From Nonomuraea angiospora (lineage in GTDB: Bacteria > Actinomycetota > Actinomycetes > Streptosporangiales > Streptosporangiaceae), in the NCBI RefSeq assembly GCF_014873145.1, contig NZ_JADBEK010000001.1:5580001-5644000 (forward strand): a DNA stretch of 64,000 nucleotides, given 5' to 3'. Made by a program: the position numbers and the translations under genes. This document shows, piece after piece, positions 8,353 to 17,507 of this stretch. A model generated the notes under the pieces. It was not told the DNA's origin. It searched no databases and saw only the letters and a program-made list of their open reading frames with translations. Each line of letters starts with the position of its first letter. Within the stretch, counting starts at the first letter, position 1.

Positions 8353-10686
8353 ATGGAGTGGAGCGCTCCCGGCTATACCGAGATCAAGCAACTCGGGACC
8401 GGCGCCAGCGGGCGGGTGACGCTGGCCGTACACGACGAGACCGGCGTCAAGGTCGCCATCAAGTACCTCTCCGAGGGGCTGCTGCGCGATCCCGCCGCGC
8501 TGGGCAGGTTCCAGGCCGAGGCGCGGCTGCTGACCACGCTGCGCGACCCGAACATCGCCACGATGTGGGAGTACGTCCAGGACGCCGGTGGCGCGGCCAT
8601 CGTGATGGAGCTGGTCAACGGCGTCTCCTTGCGGGCCCTGCTGCGCGAGAACGGCGCGACCGAGCCCGAGGCGGCGCTGGTGGTGCTGAAGGGGTCGCTG
8701 CTCGGGCTGGCCAGGGCGCACGACCTCGGGCTGGTGCACAGGGACTACAAGCCCGAGAACGTGATCGTCAGGGACGACGGGGTCAGCAAGCTCGTCGACT
8801 TCGGCATCGCGGTGCGGCAGGGCACGCCCACGCATCCGGAGGGCACGCCGCCGTACATGGCGCCCGAGCTGTGGGAGGGGCTGCCCGCCTCGCCCGCGAC
8901 CGACGTGTACGCGGCCACCGCCGTCTTCTTCGAGTGCCTGACGGGGCACCGCCCCTACCGCTCCACCGAGCCGAGCGTGCTCGGCTATCAGCACGTCCAC
9001 GCCCCTGTGCCGTTCCACGACGCGCCGCAGCCGGTGCGCGAGCTGGTCAGGCGCGGGCTGGCCAAGGACCCGGCGCGGCGGCCGGCGAGCGCGCACGCGT
9101 TCGTGGCGGAGCTGGAGGCCATGGCCAGGGCCGCGTACGGCGAGGACTGGGAGGAGCGCGGGAAGCGCCGCCTGGCCGCGCTCGTGGCCCTGCTTGCCCT
9201 GCTGCTGCCCACGGCGCCGACGCCCGTCCCGGAGGTGACGACCTCGCTGGCCCGGACGGTCTTCCGCGGCCTGCGCTCGAACGTGGCACGCATGGCCATG
9301 GCCGGCGCCGTGGCCGTGGCGACCGCCGTGGCGGTGGTGGTCGTGCTGGCCAACCGCCAGTCGCCGCCCACGGAGGAGCTCGGCGCGGCGGCGGCCGTCC
9401 CGCCCTCGCAGTTCACGACGGAACCGGCGGCCGATCCGCCGGCCACGCCGGAGCCGACCCCCGAAACCACACCCGAGGTCACCCCGAAGGCGACGCCCGC
9501 TAGCACGCCCAAGGCGGTCATCCCCATAAAGACCCCGGCGAAGACCCCCGTACAGACTCCGGCGAAGACCCCGGTCAGCACGCCGACCACCACGAAACCG
9601 GTCAAGACCCCCAAGCCCACCAAGAAGGCCACCCCGACGCCCACTCCCAAGCGGACGCCGACTCCCCGGCCGACCCCCACCCCGACCCCGACGCCCACCC
9701 CCACTCCCACTCCGGAGCCCGTGACCGAGGTGCTCGGGGTGAACGTGGGCGGCCTCACGGTCGACGAGGACGGCGACGCTGCCGCCACGGTCACCGTGCG
9801 CACCGACGGCACCGCCCCCGTCACCGCCACCGCGACCTGGTCGGCCCCCGGCGAAGGCGGCCGCACCCAGCGCCTGCGCCTGGCCGGCGCCAGGTCCTAC
9901 ACCCGAACGCTCTCCTGGTCCATCGGCGAGCGCCCGTGCGGCAGCACGGTGACGCTGACCGTGGTCACCTCCCCGGCGGCCCCAGGAGGCGCCAGGACGG
10001 CCTCGCTGGCCGTGCCGCCCTGCCCGACGAGGGTGACCGGCCTGCGCGTCTCCCTGGACCTGCCCGACGCGCCGGGCCGCACCGCGCAGGCGGCGGTGCG
10101 GGTGAGCGCGAGCGGTACCGGGGAGATCCCCGTCGAGGCCCAGTTCGCGGTGAACGGCGATCCGGTCGGCACCCGGTCGGCGACCCTGTCCGGCCGGACG
10201 TCCTACGCGCGCTCGTTCGCCCACACCTTCAGGTCCCGCCCGTGCGGCGCGACCCTGTCGGTGCGGGTGCGCGCCGGTGACCGGACCGCCACCGCACGGA
10301 CGTCGGTGCCCTGCCCGCCGCAGGTGGAGCGGGTCTCGATCGTCAGGGCCGGTCAGGGCGAGGGCGGGCTCGTCGCGACCGTCTCGGTGACCACGTCGAG
10401 CACCCAGCCGGTACGGCTCGTCGTGTCGTTCTCCGCCGACGAGGGCGGGGGCACGGAGTCGGTCACCCTGTCCGGCGCCACCTCGTACACCAGGACGTTG
10501 AGCCACGCCGTCAAGCTCCCCTGCGGCACGAGGTGGTCCGTGACGGCCTCCACCGATCCGGCGGCCGGCAACGGGAGCGACAGCGCGAGCGGAGCCACGC
10601 AGGAGTGCCCAAGGGAAGAGGAACCTCCCGAGGAGGAGGAGCCCAGCAAGACCCCTAGCCCAGGCACAGACGACAACGTTGGATGA
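8353..10686 (+). CDS. Receptor-like Ser/Thr protein kinase with three Ig-like extracellular repeats
   Basis: 777 residues. The kinase domain spans about 8-265: GTGASGRV loop, Lys37, HRDYKPEN with Asp131, DFG with Asp149, and APE. A juxtamembrane block DWEERGKRRLAAL follows, then a hydrophobic stretch and the transmembrane helix near 310-335. The outside part starts with a long Thr/Pro stalk (about 360-455), then three tandem modules of about 97 residues (457-558, 559-655, 656-752). Each has beta-rich Ig-like character and a PCG...CP cysteine pair. An acidic tail ends it. GGGAG precedes the ATG. It is the first gene of a locus with a second kinase and a pseudokinase. Confidence 0.9.
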   Translation: MEWSAPGYTEIKQLGTGASGRVTLAVHDETGVKVAIKYLSEGLLRDPAALGRFQAEARLLTTLRDPNIATMWEYVQDAGGAAIVMELVNGVSLRALLRENGATEPEAALVVLKGSLLGLARAHDLGLVHRDYKPENVIVRDDGVSKLVDFGIAVRQGTPTHPEGTPPYMAPELWEGLPASPATDVYAATAVFFECLTGHRPYRSTEPSVLGYQHVHAPVPFHDAPQPVRELVRRGLAKDPARRPASAHAFVAELEAMARAAYGEDWEERGKRRLAALVALLALLLPTAPTPVPEVTTSLARTVFRGLRSNVARMAMAGAVAVATAVAVVVVLANRQSPPTEELGAAAAVPPSQFTTEPAADPPATPEPTPETTPEVTPKATPASTPKAVIPIKTPAKTPVQTPAKTPVSTPTTTKPVKTPKPTKKATPTPTPKRTPTPRPTPTPTPTPTPTPTPEPVTEVLGVNVGGLTVDEDGDAAATVTVRTDGTAPVTATATWSAPGEGGRTQRLRLAGARSYTRTLSWSIGERPCGSTVTLTVVTSPAAPGGARTASLAVPPCPTRVTGLRVSLDLPDAPGRTAQAAVRVSASGTGEIPVEAQFAVNGDPVGTRSATLSGRTSYARSFAHTFRSRPCGATLSVRVRAGDRTATARTSVPCPPQVERVSIVRAGQGEGGLVATVSVTTSSTQPVRLVVSFSADEGGGTESVTLSGATSYTRTLSHAVKLPCGTRWSVTASTDPAAGNGSDSASGATQECPREEEPPEEEEPSKTPSPGTDDNVG

Positions 10687-10792
10687 CATTGCTGACTAAT
10701 AGGGATATCGGTAGCGGGAAAGCGGTTCCCTCTGGTTAAGCTACGGCCGGTTGATGAGGGTGGGGGCCCGGCAGACTCCAGAGGAGACCGTT

Positions 10793-12445
10793 ATGCACGG
10801 TGAAGGCCAGTGGGGGGTCCCCGGCTACACCGAGATCCGCGACCTGGGCTCGGGCGCGTCCGGGCGCGTGGTCCTGGCCAGGCGCGACCACGACGGCGTC
10901 GAGGTGGCCATCAAGTACCTCAGCGACGAGCTGAAGACCGACATGGGGTTCGTCGCGCGCTTCCGGCACGAGGCCCGGCTGCTCGGCACGCTCCAGAGCC
11001 AGTACCACGCCCGGTTGATCGACTACGTCGAGTCCGGCCAGGGCGCGGCGATCGTCATGGAGCTGATCAACGGGGTGTCGCTGCGCGAGATCCTCAGGTC
11101 CGAGGGTCCCACCGGCCCTGAGGCGGCGCTGACCGTCCTCAAGGGCTCGCTCCAGGGTCTGGCCTCGGCGCACGCGCTCGGCGTCGTCCACCGCGACTTC
11201 AAGCCCGAGAACGTCATGGTCCAGGGCGACGGCACCAGCAAGCTCGTGGACTTCGGCATCGCGGTCAAGGCGGGCGAGGGCGCGAGCGCCGCGGGCACGC
11301 CGCCGTACATGGCGCCCGAGCAGTGGTCGGGCGGTCCTCCCGCGCCCCCGACGGACGTGTACGCGGCGACCGTCGTGTTCTTCGAGTGCCTGACCGGCAC
11401 CCGGCCCTTCCGCGCCCCCAACATCGCCGCCCTGGCCCGCCAGCACCAGAGCTCCCCGCCGCCGGTGGACGAGGTGCCCGCGCCGCTGCGGAGCCTCGTC
11501 GAGCGCGGCCTGGCCAAGGAGCCGGGCCGGCGGCCGCCGTCCGCGGAGGCGTTCCTGACCGAGCTGGAGGCGGTCGCGGCCGAAGGGTACGGGTCCGACT
11601 GGGAGGAGCGCGGGCGCCGCCGCCTGGCCGCGCTCGCCGGCCTGCTGGTCCTGCTCTTCCCGACCGCCCTCGACGAGCCCGCCCAGACGCAGACCTCGCT
11701 GGCCGAGACCCGCTTCCGCGACCCGGCGCGCGTCCTCGGCAAGCTGCCCGCGAAGATCGCCATCGGCGCGACCGCCGTCGGCGTGCTGGTGGCGGTGGCC
11801 GTGGTCATCGCCAACGCCTCGTCGGACACGCCGGTGCTGCGGGCGCAGACCAGTACGGTCTCCCCCACCACGGCCGTGCCCGCGACGCCGGAGCCCGAGG
11901 AGAGCGACGAGACGGACGAGGAGCCGACGCCCACCCCCTCGGCCGAGGCGACCACCCCCAAGGCGACGCCGACGCAGAGCGCCGCGCCGCCGCCCGTGCA
12001 GCCGACCGCCACCACGCGGCCCACAAAGCGGCCGACGCGCAAGCCCACGCCCAAGGCCGTCGCCACCCCCGTCAAGACGCCTCCCAAGACCAAGAAGCCG
12101 ACCCCGACCCCGTCTCCCGAGCAGCCCCAGATCACCGGCACGCCCCACGACCCCGAGGGCAACACCCCGCCGACCACGGCCGCGCCCACCCCGACGCCCC
12201 CCGCCACCACGACCCCGCCGGCCCCGCCGACCCGGCCGGCCCCGACGCCCAGCTCGCCGCCCGCCGACGGCGGCGAGGGCGGGAGCGGAGGCGAAGGGGA
12301 GCCGTCGCCGGAGGAGCCCCGGATCGATCGCGGGAGCGACGCGCAGGCCGCGCTGCTCGCCTTCGGCCTGATGACGTCCGGCGCGGTTCCGGTCACACTT
12401 GCGGTGAGACGCCGTATGGCGGGACGCCACAGAAGGAAGCGCTGA
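10793..12445 (+). CDS. Transmembrane Ser/Thr protein kinase with Pro/Thr stalk and C-terminal second membrane helix
   Basis: 550 residues from the ATG at 10793, which has GAGGAG upstream; an ATG at 10751 has no such site. Kinase motifs: GSGASGRV, Lys41, HRDFKPEN with Asp135, DFG, and APEQW. The juxtamembrane motif DWEERGRRRLAAL is shared with the preceding kinase. A membrane helix (about 320-340) leads to a Thr/Pro stalk of about 170 residues. Unlike its neighbours there is no Cys-flanked module; instead a second hydrophobic helix (about 518-537) and a basic tail RRRMAGRHRRKR end the protein. The tail resembles a cell-wall sorting end but no LPxTG is seen. Confidence 0.88.
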   Translation: MHGEGQWGVPGYTEIRDLGSGASGRVVLARRDHDGVEVAIKYLSDELKTDMGFVARFRHEARLLGTLQSQYHARLIDYVESGQGAAIVMELINGVSLREILRSEGPTGPEAALTVLKGSLQGLASAHALGVVHRDFKPENVMVQGDGTSKLVDFGIAVKAGEGASAAGTPPYMAPEQWSGGPPAPPTDVYAATVVFFECLTGTRPFRAPNIAALARQHQSSPPPVDEVPAPLRSLVERGLAKEPGRRPPSAEAFLTELEAVAAEGYGSDWEERGRRRLAALAGLLVLLFPTALDEPAQTQTSLAETRFRDPARVLGKLPAKIAIGATAVGVLVAVAVVIANASSDTPVLRAQTSTVSPTTAVPATPEPEESDETDEEPTPTPSAEATTPKATPTQSAAPPPVQPTATTRPTKRPTRKPTPKAVATPVKTPPKTKKPTPTPSPEQPQITGTPHDPEGNTPPTTAAPTPTPPATTTPPAPPTRPAPTPSSPPADGGEGGSGGEGEPSPEEPRIDRGSDAQAALLAFGLMTSGAVPVTLAVRRRMAGRHRRKR

Positions 12446-12466
12446 GACGCGCCGGGGGGACGGCGG

Positions 12467-13804
12467 ATGAACAACCCTGGACACGGGATCGCCGGTTTCC
12501 GGCTCACCGAACACACCTGGATGACCGAGCTCGGCAACTGGATCGACGCGATCTCACCCGATGGCCGCAGGGCGGGGGCGCTGCTGTTCGATCCCAAGAT
12601 CATCGCTCTGCCCGGCGTGCGCGACCGGGTGGTGCACGCGGTCATGACCGACCAGCGGCTGGTGCTCGCCGGGCTGACCGGGCTGATCCCGGTGGCCGAC
12701 GTGGTGGCGGCGGGCGACCAGGTGTGGCTGCTCACCGCGCAGGCGGTCAGCCCCACCCTGTCCGATCTGCTCGCCACCGCGCCGATCGGCCCGGCGGGTG
12801 CGGCGTCCGTGCTCGTGGAGACCGCCCAGACGCTCATCGGGCTGCACGCGGCCGGGGTCACGCACGGGTCCGTGCACCCGGGCACCGTGGTGATCACGGC
12901 GGAGGGCGCAGCGCTGCTGTCCGAGCGCGGGCTGTCCGACGCCATCCGCGGCCGGGTCGCGCCCCGCGAGCGGGACGCGGCGGGGTGGGCGTCGCTGGCG
13001 CGCGGGCTGGCCGCCTCGTTCGGGCAGGGCCGGCAGGAGGCCGCCGAGCTGTTCGAACGCGCCGCGGCCACGGCCGGGACCCTGGGCCTGGCCGCCGCCC
13101 GCGACGTGCTGGCCGGCCAGGCCACCGGCCGGGAGGAGCTGGCGCAGGCCGCGCGCGGGAGGTCGGCGTTCGCCCAGGCGCGGGCGTACGCGCCGCCGCC
13201 CGTCCTGCCGCCCGGGGACGAGGGCGACATCGTCACCCTGCTGCACGTCCCGGGCCGGTCCTCGGGGCCGGTGCAGTTCGGGCCGGGGATCAGCACGCAG
13301 GAGCAGCGGCCGGAGACGACGGCCGAGCGGATCTGGCGGGCCGGGCGCGACCAGGCCGCCACCGAGCACCGTCCCGGCGCCAGGCTCGCCAGGGCCTCGC
13401 GGGCGCGGCGGCGGCGCACGATCACCTCCGCGGCCCTCTTCGCGGTCGTCATGGCGGGGGCGGTCCTGGCCTGGTTCTACGTGGGGAACACGCCGGCGCT
13501 GGCGGTCGAGTCGATCGACGTGGTGGCGCCGAAGAAGACCCAGGGCTGCGACAAGGCCGTCCTGATCACCGGAACGGTGGTCACCAACGGGGCGCCCGGC
13601 GAGATCACCTACGAATGGCGCAAGAACCTGGACAAGGAGGTCGTCAAGGGAACGCTGCGCACGAAGGCGGACCAGACGACGTACGAGGTGCCGCTCCGGT
13701 GGACGCTCCAGGGCAGGAGCAACGTCAAGGCCACCGCCACGCTGCGGATCCTGACGCCCGGCCCGGTCCGCAGCGACAAGGCCAGCTTCACGTACAAGTG
13801 CTGA
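12467..13804 (+). CDS. Membrane pseudokinase with extracellular Cys-flanked Ig-like domain
   Basis: 445 residues. The first 240 residues keep a kinase-like outline but lack the catalytic parts. The position of HRDLKPxN reads HGSVHPGT (His133, Ser135 where Asp is required), no DFG is present, and no Gly-rich loop or catalytic Lys is obvious. A basic patch (RASRARRRR) precedes one membrane helix (about 318-340). The outside domain (about 345-445) has TQGC near its start and ends in YKC, with a YEWRK strand, like the modules of the neighbouring kinases. It lies 21 bases after the second kinase gene and is probably its regulator or co-receptor. Confidence 0.8.
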   Translation: MNNPGHGIAGFRLTEHTWMTELGNWIDAISPDGRRAGALLFDPKIIALPGVRDRVVHAVMTDQRLVLAGLTGLIPVADVVAAGDQVWLLTAQAVSPTLSDLLATAPIGPAGAASVLVETAQTLIGLHAAGVTHGSVHPGTVVITAEGAALLSERGLSDAIRGRVAPRERDAAGWASLARGLAASFGQGRQEAAELFERAAATAGTLGLAAARDVLAGQATGREELAQAARGRSAFAQARAYAPPPVLPPGDEGDIVTLLHVPGRSSGPVQFGPGISTQEQRPETTAERIWRAGRDQAATEHRPGARLARASRARRRRTITSAALFAVVMAGAVLAWFYVGNTPALAVESIDVVAPKKTQGCDKAVLITGTVVTNGAPGEITYEWRKNLDKEVVKGTLRTKADQTTYEVPLRWTLQGRSNVKATATLRILTPGPVRSDKASFTYKC

Positions 13805-13853
13805 TGCCCTCGCGACAATGCATATCAATGAGGTTCTTACTAATCTGGCGAAC

Positions 13854-14996
13854 ATGACCACGCAGACCCCCGCGGGCTGGTACCCGGACCCGTACGGAGA
13901 GCCCCAGCTCCGCTGGTGGGACGGCACCCAGTGGACCGACGCCCTCCACGCGCAGCAGTCCGGGCCGGGCGCGCCCCCGCAGCAGCCCTCCGGGCCGCAG
14001 CCGCAGCCCCCGTCGCAGCCGCAGCCCCAGCCCCCCTCGCAGCCCCAGCCGCAGCCGCAGTCGCAGCCCCAGTCGAGCCCCGACTGGTCGGCGACGCCCG
14101 CGAACCCCACGCTGCAGTTCGGCCAGCCGGCGTACGGGCAGGGGCCCTACGGCCGGCCGGCGGGCCCCACCCAGCCGGGGCCCACCCAGTGGGGCGGCCC
14201 GCCCCTGCCCGGGGTGACCTACGGCCCGCCGCCCAAGCAGTCCAACCCGCTGCCCTGGGTGTTCGGGGGTCTGGCGGCCCTGGTGGTGGTCGCGCTGATC
14301 GTGGTGGCCGGCATCTTCTTCATCAACCGGAGCACCACGCCGACGGCGTCGCTGCCGACACCGGCCGACACGTTCGAGCAGGAGGACCCGCCGAGCCAGG
14401 ACCCCCCGTCCAGCGAGCCGCCCTCCCAGGGCGTCACCGAGCTGCCCCAGCCGGTCGGCGGCCGCATCACCGACCCGCAGTCCGGCCTGTCCTTCGAGGT
14501 GCCCGGCAACTGGACGGTGCCCCAGCCCGCCGAGGTCAACGGCCCCAACCCGGCCCCGACCCAGCAGCTGTGGTCGGGCGCGGTGCAGGCGGTCTCGCAG
14601 GCGAAGTACGACGGCGAGGGCGACTGGATCGGCAACATCTACACGGGCCTGCTCAACGAGCTCTATCCCTATTCCGGCGCCGCCGGCATGGGCGACACGG
14701 CCAAGGCGGTCTTCGTCGACTTCTCCACCAAGTTCTACCAGCTCGCCCACGAGACCAAGGTCGTGGAGGACAAGGCGATGAAGATCGGCGACAAGGACGC
14801 CTGGGTGCTGCAGTTCCAGCTCGACTTCTCCAAGGTCTCGGAGGAGAAGGGCTACAAGTGGAAGAAGGAGAACGGCGCGATCGTGCTCATGGACCGCGGC
14901 GACGGGCAGCGTCCGGCCATCATGTACGCCTCCGTTCCCGACAATCTGGGCACCGACGTGCTGGCCAAGGTTCTCGGCTCGCTCAAGCCCGCCTAA
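13854..14996 (+). CDS. DUF2510 membrane protein with extracellular domain
   Basis: 380 residues from the ATG at 13854, which opens directly with the DUF2510 motif AGWYPDPYGEPQLRWWDGTQWTD. A Gln/Pro-rich cytoplasmic linker follows (about 40-120), then one membrane helix (about 138-160), a short acidic/Pro segment, and a folded outside domain of about 180 residues beginning GLSFEVPGNW. DUF2510 modules occur at cytoplasmic ends of actinobacterial membrane proteins and may bind partners. Its position after two kinases and a pseudokinase makes it a candidate phosphorylation substrate. Function unknown. Confidence 0.8.
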   Translation: MTTQTPAGWYPDPYGEPQLRWWDGTQWTDALHAQQSGPGAPPQQPSGPQPQPPSQPQPQPPSQPQPQPQSQPQSSPDWSATPANPTLQFGQPAYGQGPYGRPAGPTQPGPTQWGGPPLPGVTYGPPPKQSNPLPWVFGGLAALVVVALIVVAGIFFINRSTTPTASLPTPADTFEQEDPPSQDPPSSEPPSQGVTELPQPVGGRITDPQSGLSFEVPGNWTVPQPAEVNGPNPAPTQQLWSGAVQAVSQAKYDGEGDWIGNIYTGLLNELYPYSGAAGMGDTAKAVFVDFSTKFYQLAHETKVVEDKAMKIGDKDAWVLQFQLDFSKVSEEKGYKWKKENGAIVLMDRGDGQRPAIMYASVPDNLGTDVLAKVLGSLKPA

Positions 14997-15064
14997 TCAG
15001 TGGCACTAGGCTGGTGGGGTAACAAGCGGGCGGATTGCTCCGAGCCGCTGGGCGAGGAGAGCGA

Positions 15065-15658
15065 ATGAGTGACTTGCTGGTCTGGATCGACTGCGAGATG
15101 ACCGGGCTCGACCTGGGTCGCGACGCGCTCGTCGAGGTGGCGTGCGTCATCACCGACAGCGAGCTCAATCAGCTGGACGAAGGCGTCGACGTGGTCATCA
15201 AGCCGCCGCCGGAGTCGCTGGAGCAGATGTCGCAGGTCGTGCGCGAGATGCACACCGCCTCGGGGCTGCTGCCCGAGCTGGCGGGCGGTGTGACGCTGGC
15301 GGAGGCCGAGTCGGTCGTGCTCGACTACATCCGGCGGCACGTCCCCGAGCCGAAGAAGGCGCCGCTGTGCGGCAACTCGATCGGCACCGACCGCACGTTC
15401 ATCTCGCGCGACATGCCCGGGGTCGACGGCTACTTGCACTACCGGATGATCGACGTCTCGTCGATCAAGGAGCTGGTGCGCCGCTGGTACCCCCGCGTCT
15501 ACTTCGCGGCGCCCGAGAAGCAGGGCGGACACCGGGCTCTGGCGGACATCATGGAGAGCATCAGGGAGCTGCGCTACTACCGCGCGGCGATCTTCGTCGC
15601 CCAGCCGGGGCCCGACTCGGCGACCGCGAGATCCCTGGCAGAGCGTGTCAGCGGCTAA
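15065..15658 (+). CDS. orn: Oligoribonuclease
   Basis: 197 residues, the usual length. It is a DEDDh 3'-5' exonuclease: [10 protein letters not shown] gives the first Asp/Glu pair, [11 protein letters not shown] the next Asp, and GGHRALADI the His and last Asp. It degrades 2-5 nt RNAs and, in actinomycetes, pGpG from c-di-GMP breakdown. GAGGAG precedes the ATG at 15065. The tRNA-His gene follows at once, an arrangement conserved in actinobacteria. Confidence 0.97.
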   Translation: MSDLLVWIDCEMTGLDLGRDALVEVACVITDSELNQLDEGVDVVIKPPPESLEQMSQVVREMHTASGLLPELAGGVTLAEAESVVLDYIRRHVPEPKKAPLCGNSIGTDRTFISRDMPGVDGYLHYRMIDVSSIKELVRRWYPRVYFAAPEKQGGHRALADIMESIRELRYYRAAIFVAQPGPDSATARSLAERVSG

Positions 15659-15725
15659 AGGAGTGGCGTAAAGACTCCCGAACCCCGCTACACTTTTCCT
15701 GTGCCACCACACAGGGGTGGCTCAT

Positions 15726-15802
15726 GGTGGGTGTAGCTCAGTTGGCAGAGCGCCAGGTTGTGGTCCTGGATGTCGAGGGTTCAAGTCCCTTCACTCACCC
15801 CA
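15726..15802 (+). tRNA. tRNA-His(GTG)
   Basis: A complete cloverleaf can be drawn. Acceptor GTGGGTG pairs with CACTCAC (one G-T), the D arm starts GCTCAGTTGG, anticodon stem CCAGG/CCTGG encloses TTGTGGT with anticodon GTG, and the T arm is GAGGG-TTCAAGT-CCCTT. An extra G at -1 (15726) and discriminator C73 are the identity marks of histidine tRNA. The CCA end is encoded. Confidence 0.97.
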
Positions 15803-15810
15803 ACGAGGCA

Positions 15811-15846
15811 CGGCCGGTCCTTCGGGACCGGCCGTTGCCGTTTTCT
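15811..15846 (+). terminator. Rho-independent terminator after tRNA-His
   Basis: A perfect 10-bp stem CGGCCGGTCC / GGACCGGCCG closes a TTCG tetraloop (15811-15834), followed by a T-rich stretch TTGCCGTTTTCT. It begins 9 bases after the tRNA. Confidence 0.85.
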
Positions 15847-15960
15847 CCCAACAACGTCCCCAAATCATGACATTGCGAGTTATGCTCGCTGTCTACCGCT
15901 AACGCCGGAAGCACGGGGGCCATCGGCGATCTGACCGTCTGCGCGCCACCCGGAGGCCGG

Positions 15961-16185
15961 ATGAGAGTCGACGACGCAGCGTTCGATAGCGTGTTCACGT
16001 CCCTGAGCAAGCGTGAAGCCGAGGTCATGGACCTGATCGCCACCGGTCAGTCCAACGGGCAGATCGCTCAACGGCTGTTCCTCAGCGAGAAGACGGTCAA
16101 GAACCACGTCAATCGCATCTACGCCAAGCTAGGGGTGGACTCACGGGTCACGGCCATCGGCCTGTGGCGCTCCCGCCAGGAGTAA
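15961..16185 (+). CDS. Single-domain LuxR/GerE-type HTH regulator
   Basis: 74 residues, a bare GerE-type helix-turn-helix: [48 protein letters not shown]. There is no receiver or ligand domain. GGAGG precedes the ATG at 15961. Short proteins of this kind occur alone in actinomycetes, where they may act as regulators without phosphorylation. It is followed by a GC-rich hairpin (stem GCCGGCCC / GGGCCGGC, 16198-16225) and the NDH-2 gene, so any regulatory link with its neighbours is open. Confidence 0.85.
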   Translation: MRVDDAAFDSVFTSLSKREAEVMDLIATGQSNGQIAQRLFLSEKTVKNHVNRIYAKLGVDSRVTAIGLWRSRQE

Positions 16186-16286
16186 CGCTTTCCGCGAGCC
16201 GGCCCGAGAGAACCGGCGGGCCGGCCACCGGCCTGCCGTCGCGGGCCACCGGTTCCATGAGCACTTTCAGGGGCAGACCCCTTGGC

Positions 16287-17507
16287 ATGGTTCAGAGACC
16301 GCGAGTCGTGGTGGTGGGCGGTGGATTCGCCGGGCTGGCCGCCACCAAGGAGTTGGCCAAGGCCGGAGCGCTGGTGACGCTCATCGACCGCAACCCGTAC
16401 GCGACCTTCCAACCCCTCCTCTACCAGGTGGCCACCGCCAGCATGGGCAGTGCGGACGTGTCGTACCCGATCCGCACGTTCGCGGCCAGGTGGCCCAACG
16501 TGCGGGCGCGGCGGGCGGCGCTGAGCAAGATCCTGCCGGACGAGCGGCGGGTGGAGCTCGACGACGGCAGCGGGCTCGAGTACGACTACCTCGTGCTGGG
16601 CACCGGCGTCACCACCAACTGGCTCGGCATCGAGGGAGCGCAGGAGAACGCGCTGCCCATCTACTCGCTCAGCGACGCGGGGGTGCTGCGCCGCCGGTTC
16701 CAGCACTACCTGGAGGACACCGCGGCGGGCCGGCGCGAGAGCGTGCACGTCGTGGTGGTCGGCGCGGGCGCGACCGGGGTCGAGATGGCGGGCACGCTGG
16801 CCGAGCTGCGGCGGCGCACGCTGCCGCTGACGCATCCCGAGATCAAGCCGCAGCAGACCAGCGTGACGCTGGTGGAGCGGTTCGACTATGTGCTGGCGCC
16901 GTACAAGCCGCGGCTGCGCGACAGGGCGGCGGCCGCGCTGCGCAGGAGAGGGGTCAATCTGCGGCTGGGCGCCACGGTGGCCTCCGTCGAGCCGGACGCC
17001 GTGGTGCTGTCCGACGGCACGCGGCTGCCCTCCGACATCACCGTGTGGGCGCTCGGCGTCACCGCGCCCAAGCAGGCGGGCGACTGGGGCCTGCCGCAGG
17101 GCAAGGGCGGGCGGATCACGGTCACGCAGGCGCTGAACGTGCCGGACCATCCCGAGATCTTCGTGGCGGGTGACCTGGCGGGGCCGCCCAACCCGCTCCC
17201 CCAGCTCGCCCAGCCGGCGATCCAGATGGGCAAGCACGTGGGCAGGCAGATCGTCGCGGTGCACCAGGGGCGGTCGCCGGCGGCGTTCAAGTATCGCGAC
17301 CCGGGCATCATGGCCACCGTCGGCAAGGCGGAGGCCGTTTTGCAGCTGTCCAACGGGATGACCGCGTACGGGCTGCCCGCCTGGCTGGCGTGGATCTTCA
17401 TCCACGTGGCGTACCTGCTGGGCGGGCGCAACCGCATGACCGTGCTGCTGAACTTCTTCTGGCGCTACTTCGGGCCGCGCCGCGCGGCCACCAGCGTCAC
17501 GGAGTAA
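16287..17507 (+). CDS. ndh: Type II NADH dehydrogenase (NDH-2)
   Basis: About 406 residues. FAD-binding VVVVGGGFAGLAA opens the protein, NPYATFQPLLYQVA is the NDH-2 signature segment, and VVVVGAGATGVEMAG binds NADH. FVAGDLAG and the AIQMGKHV segment close the FAD site. A C-terminal hydrophobic helix (LAWIFIHVAYLLGG) attaches it to the inner face of the membrane, where it passes electrons from NADH to menaquinone without pumping protons. Start uncertain: ATG 16287 fits the family best; ATG 16257 adds 10 residues. The 3' end overlaps the convergent lat gene by 11 bases. Confidence 0.88.
   Translation: MVQRPRVVVVGGGFAGLAATKELAKAGALVTLIDRNPYATFQPLLYQVATASMGSADVSYPIRTFAARWPNVRARRAALSKILPDERRVELDDGSGLEYDYLVLGTGVTTNWLGIEGAQENALPIYSLSDAGVLRRRFQHYLEDTAAGRRESVHVVVVGAGATGVEMAGTLAELRRRTLPLTHPEIKPQQTSVTLVERFDYVLAPYKPRLRDRAAAALRRRGVNLRLGATVASVEPDAVVLSDGTRLPSDITVWALGVTAPKQAGDWGLPQGKGGRITVTQALNVPDHPEIFVAGDLAGPPNPLPQLAQPAIQMGKHVGRQIVAVHQGRSPAAFKYRDPGIMATVGKAEAVLQLSNGMTAYGLPAWLAWIFIHVAYLLGGRNRMTVLLNFFWRYFGPRRAATSVTE

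Noticed and set aside
7537..10689. 1050-codon minus-strand frame opposite the first receptor kinase
   Set aside because: Antisense shadow; Gly/Arg-rich low-complexity product, no known domain.
15717..15902. Short open frame across the tRNA-His gene
   Set aside because: Overlaps a complete cloverleaf and terminator.
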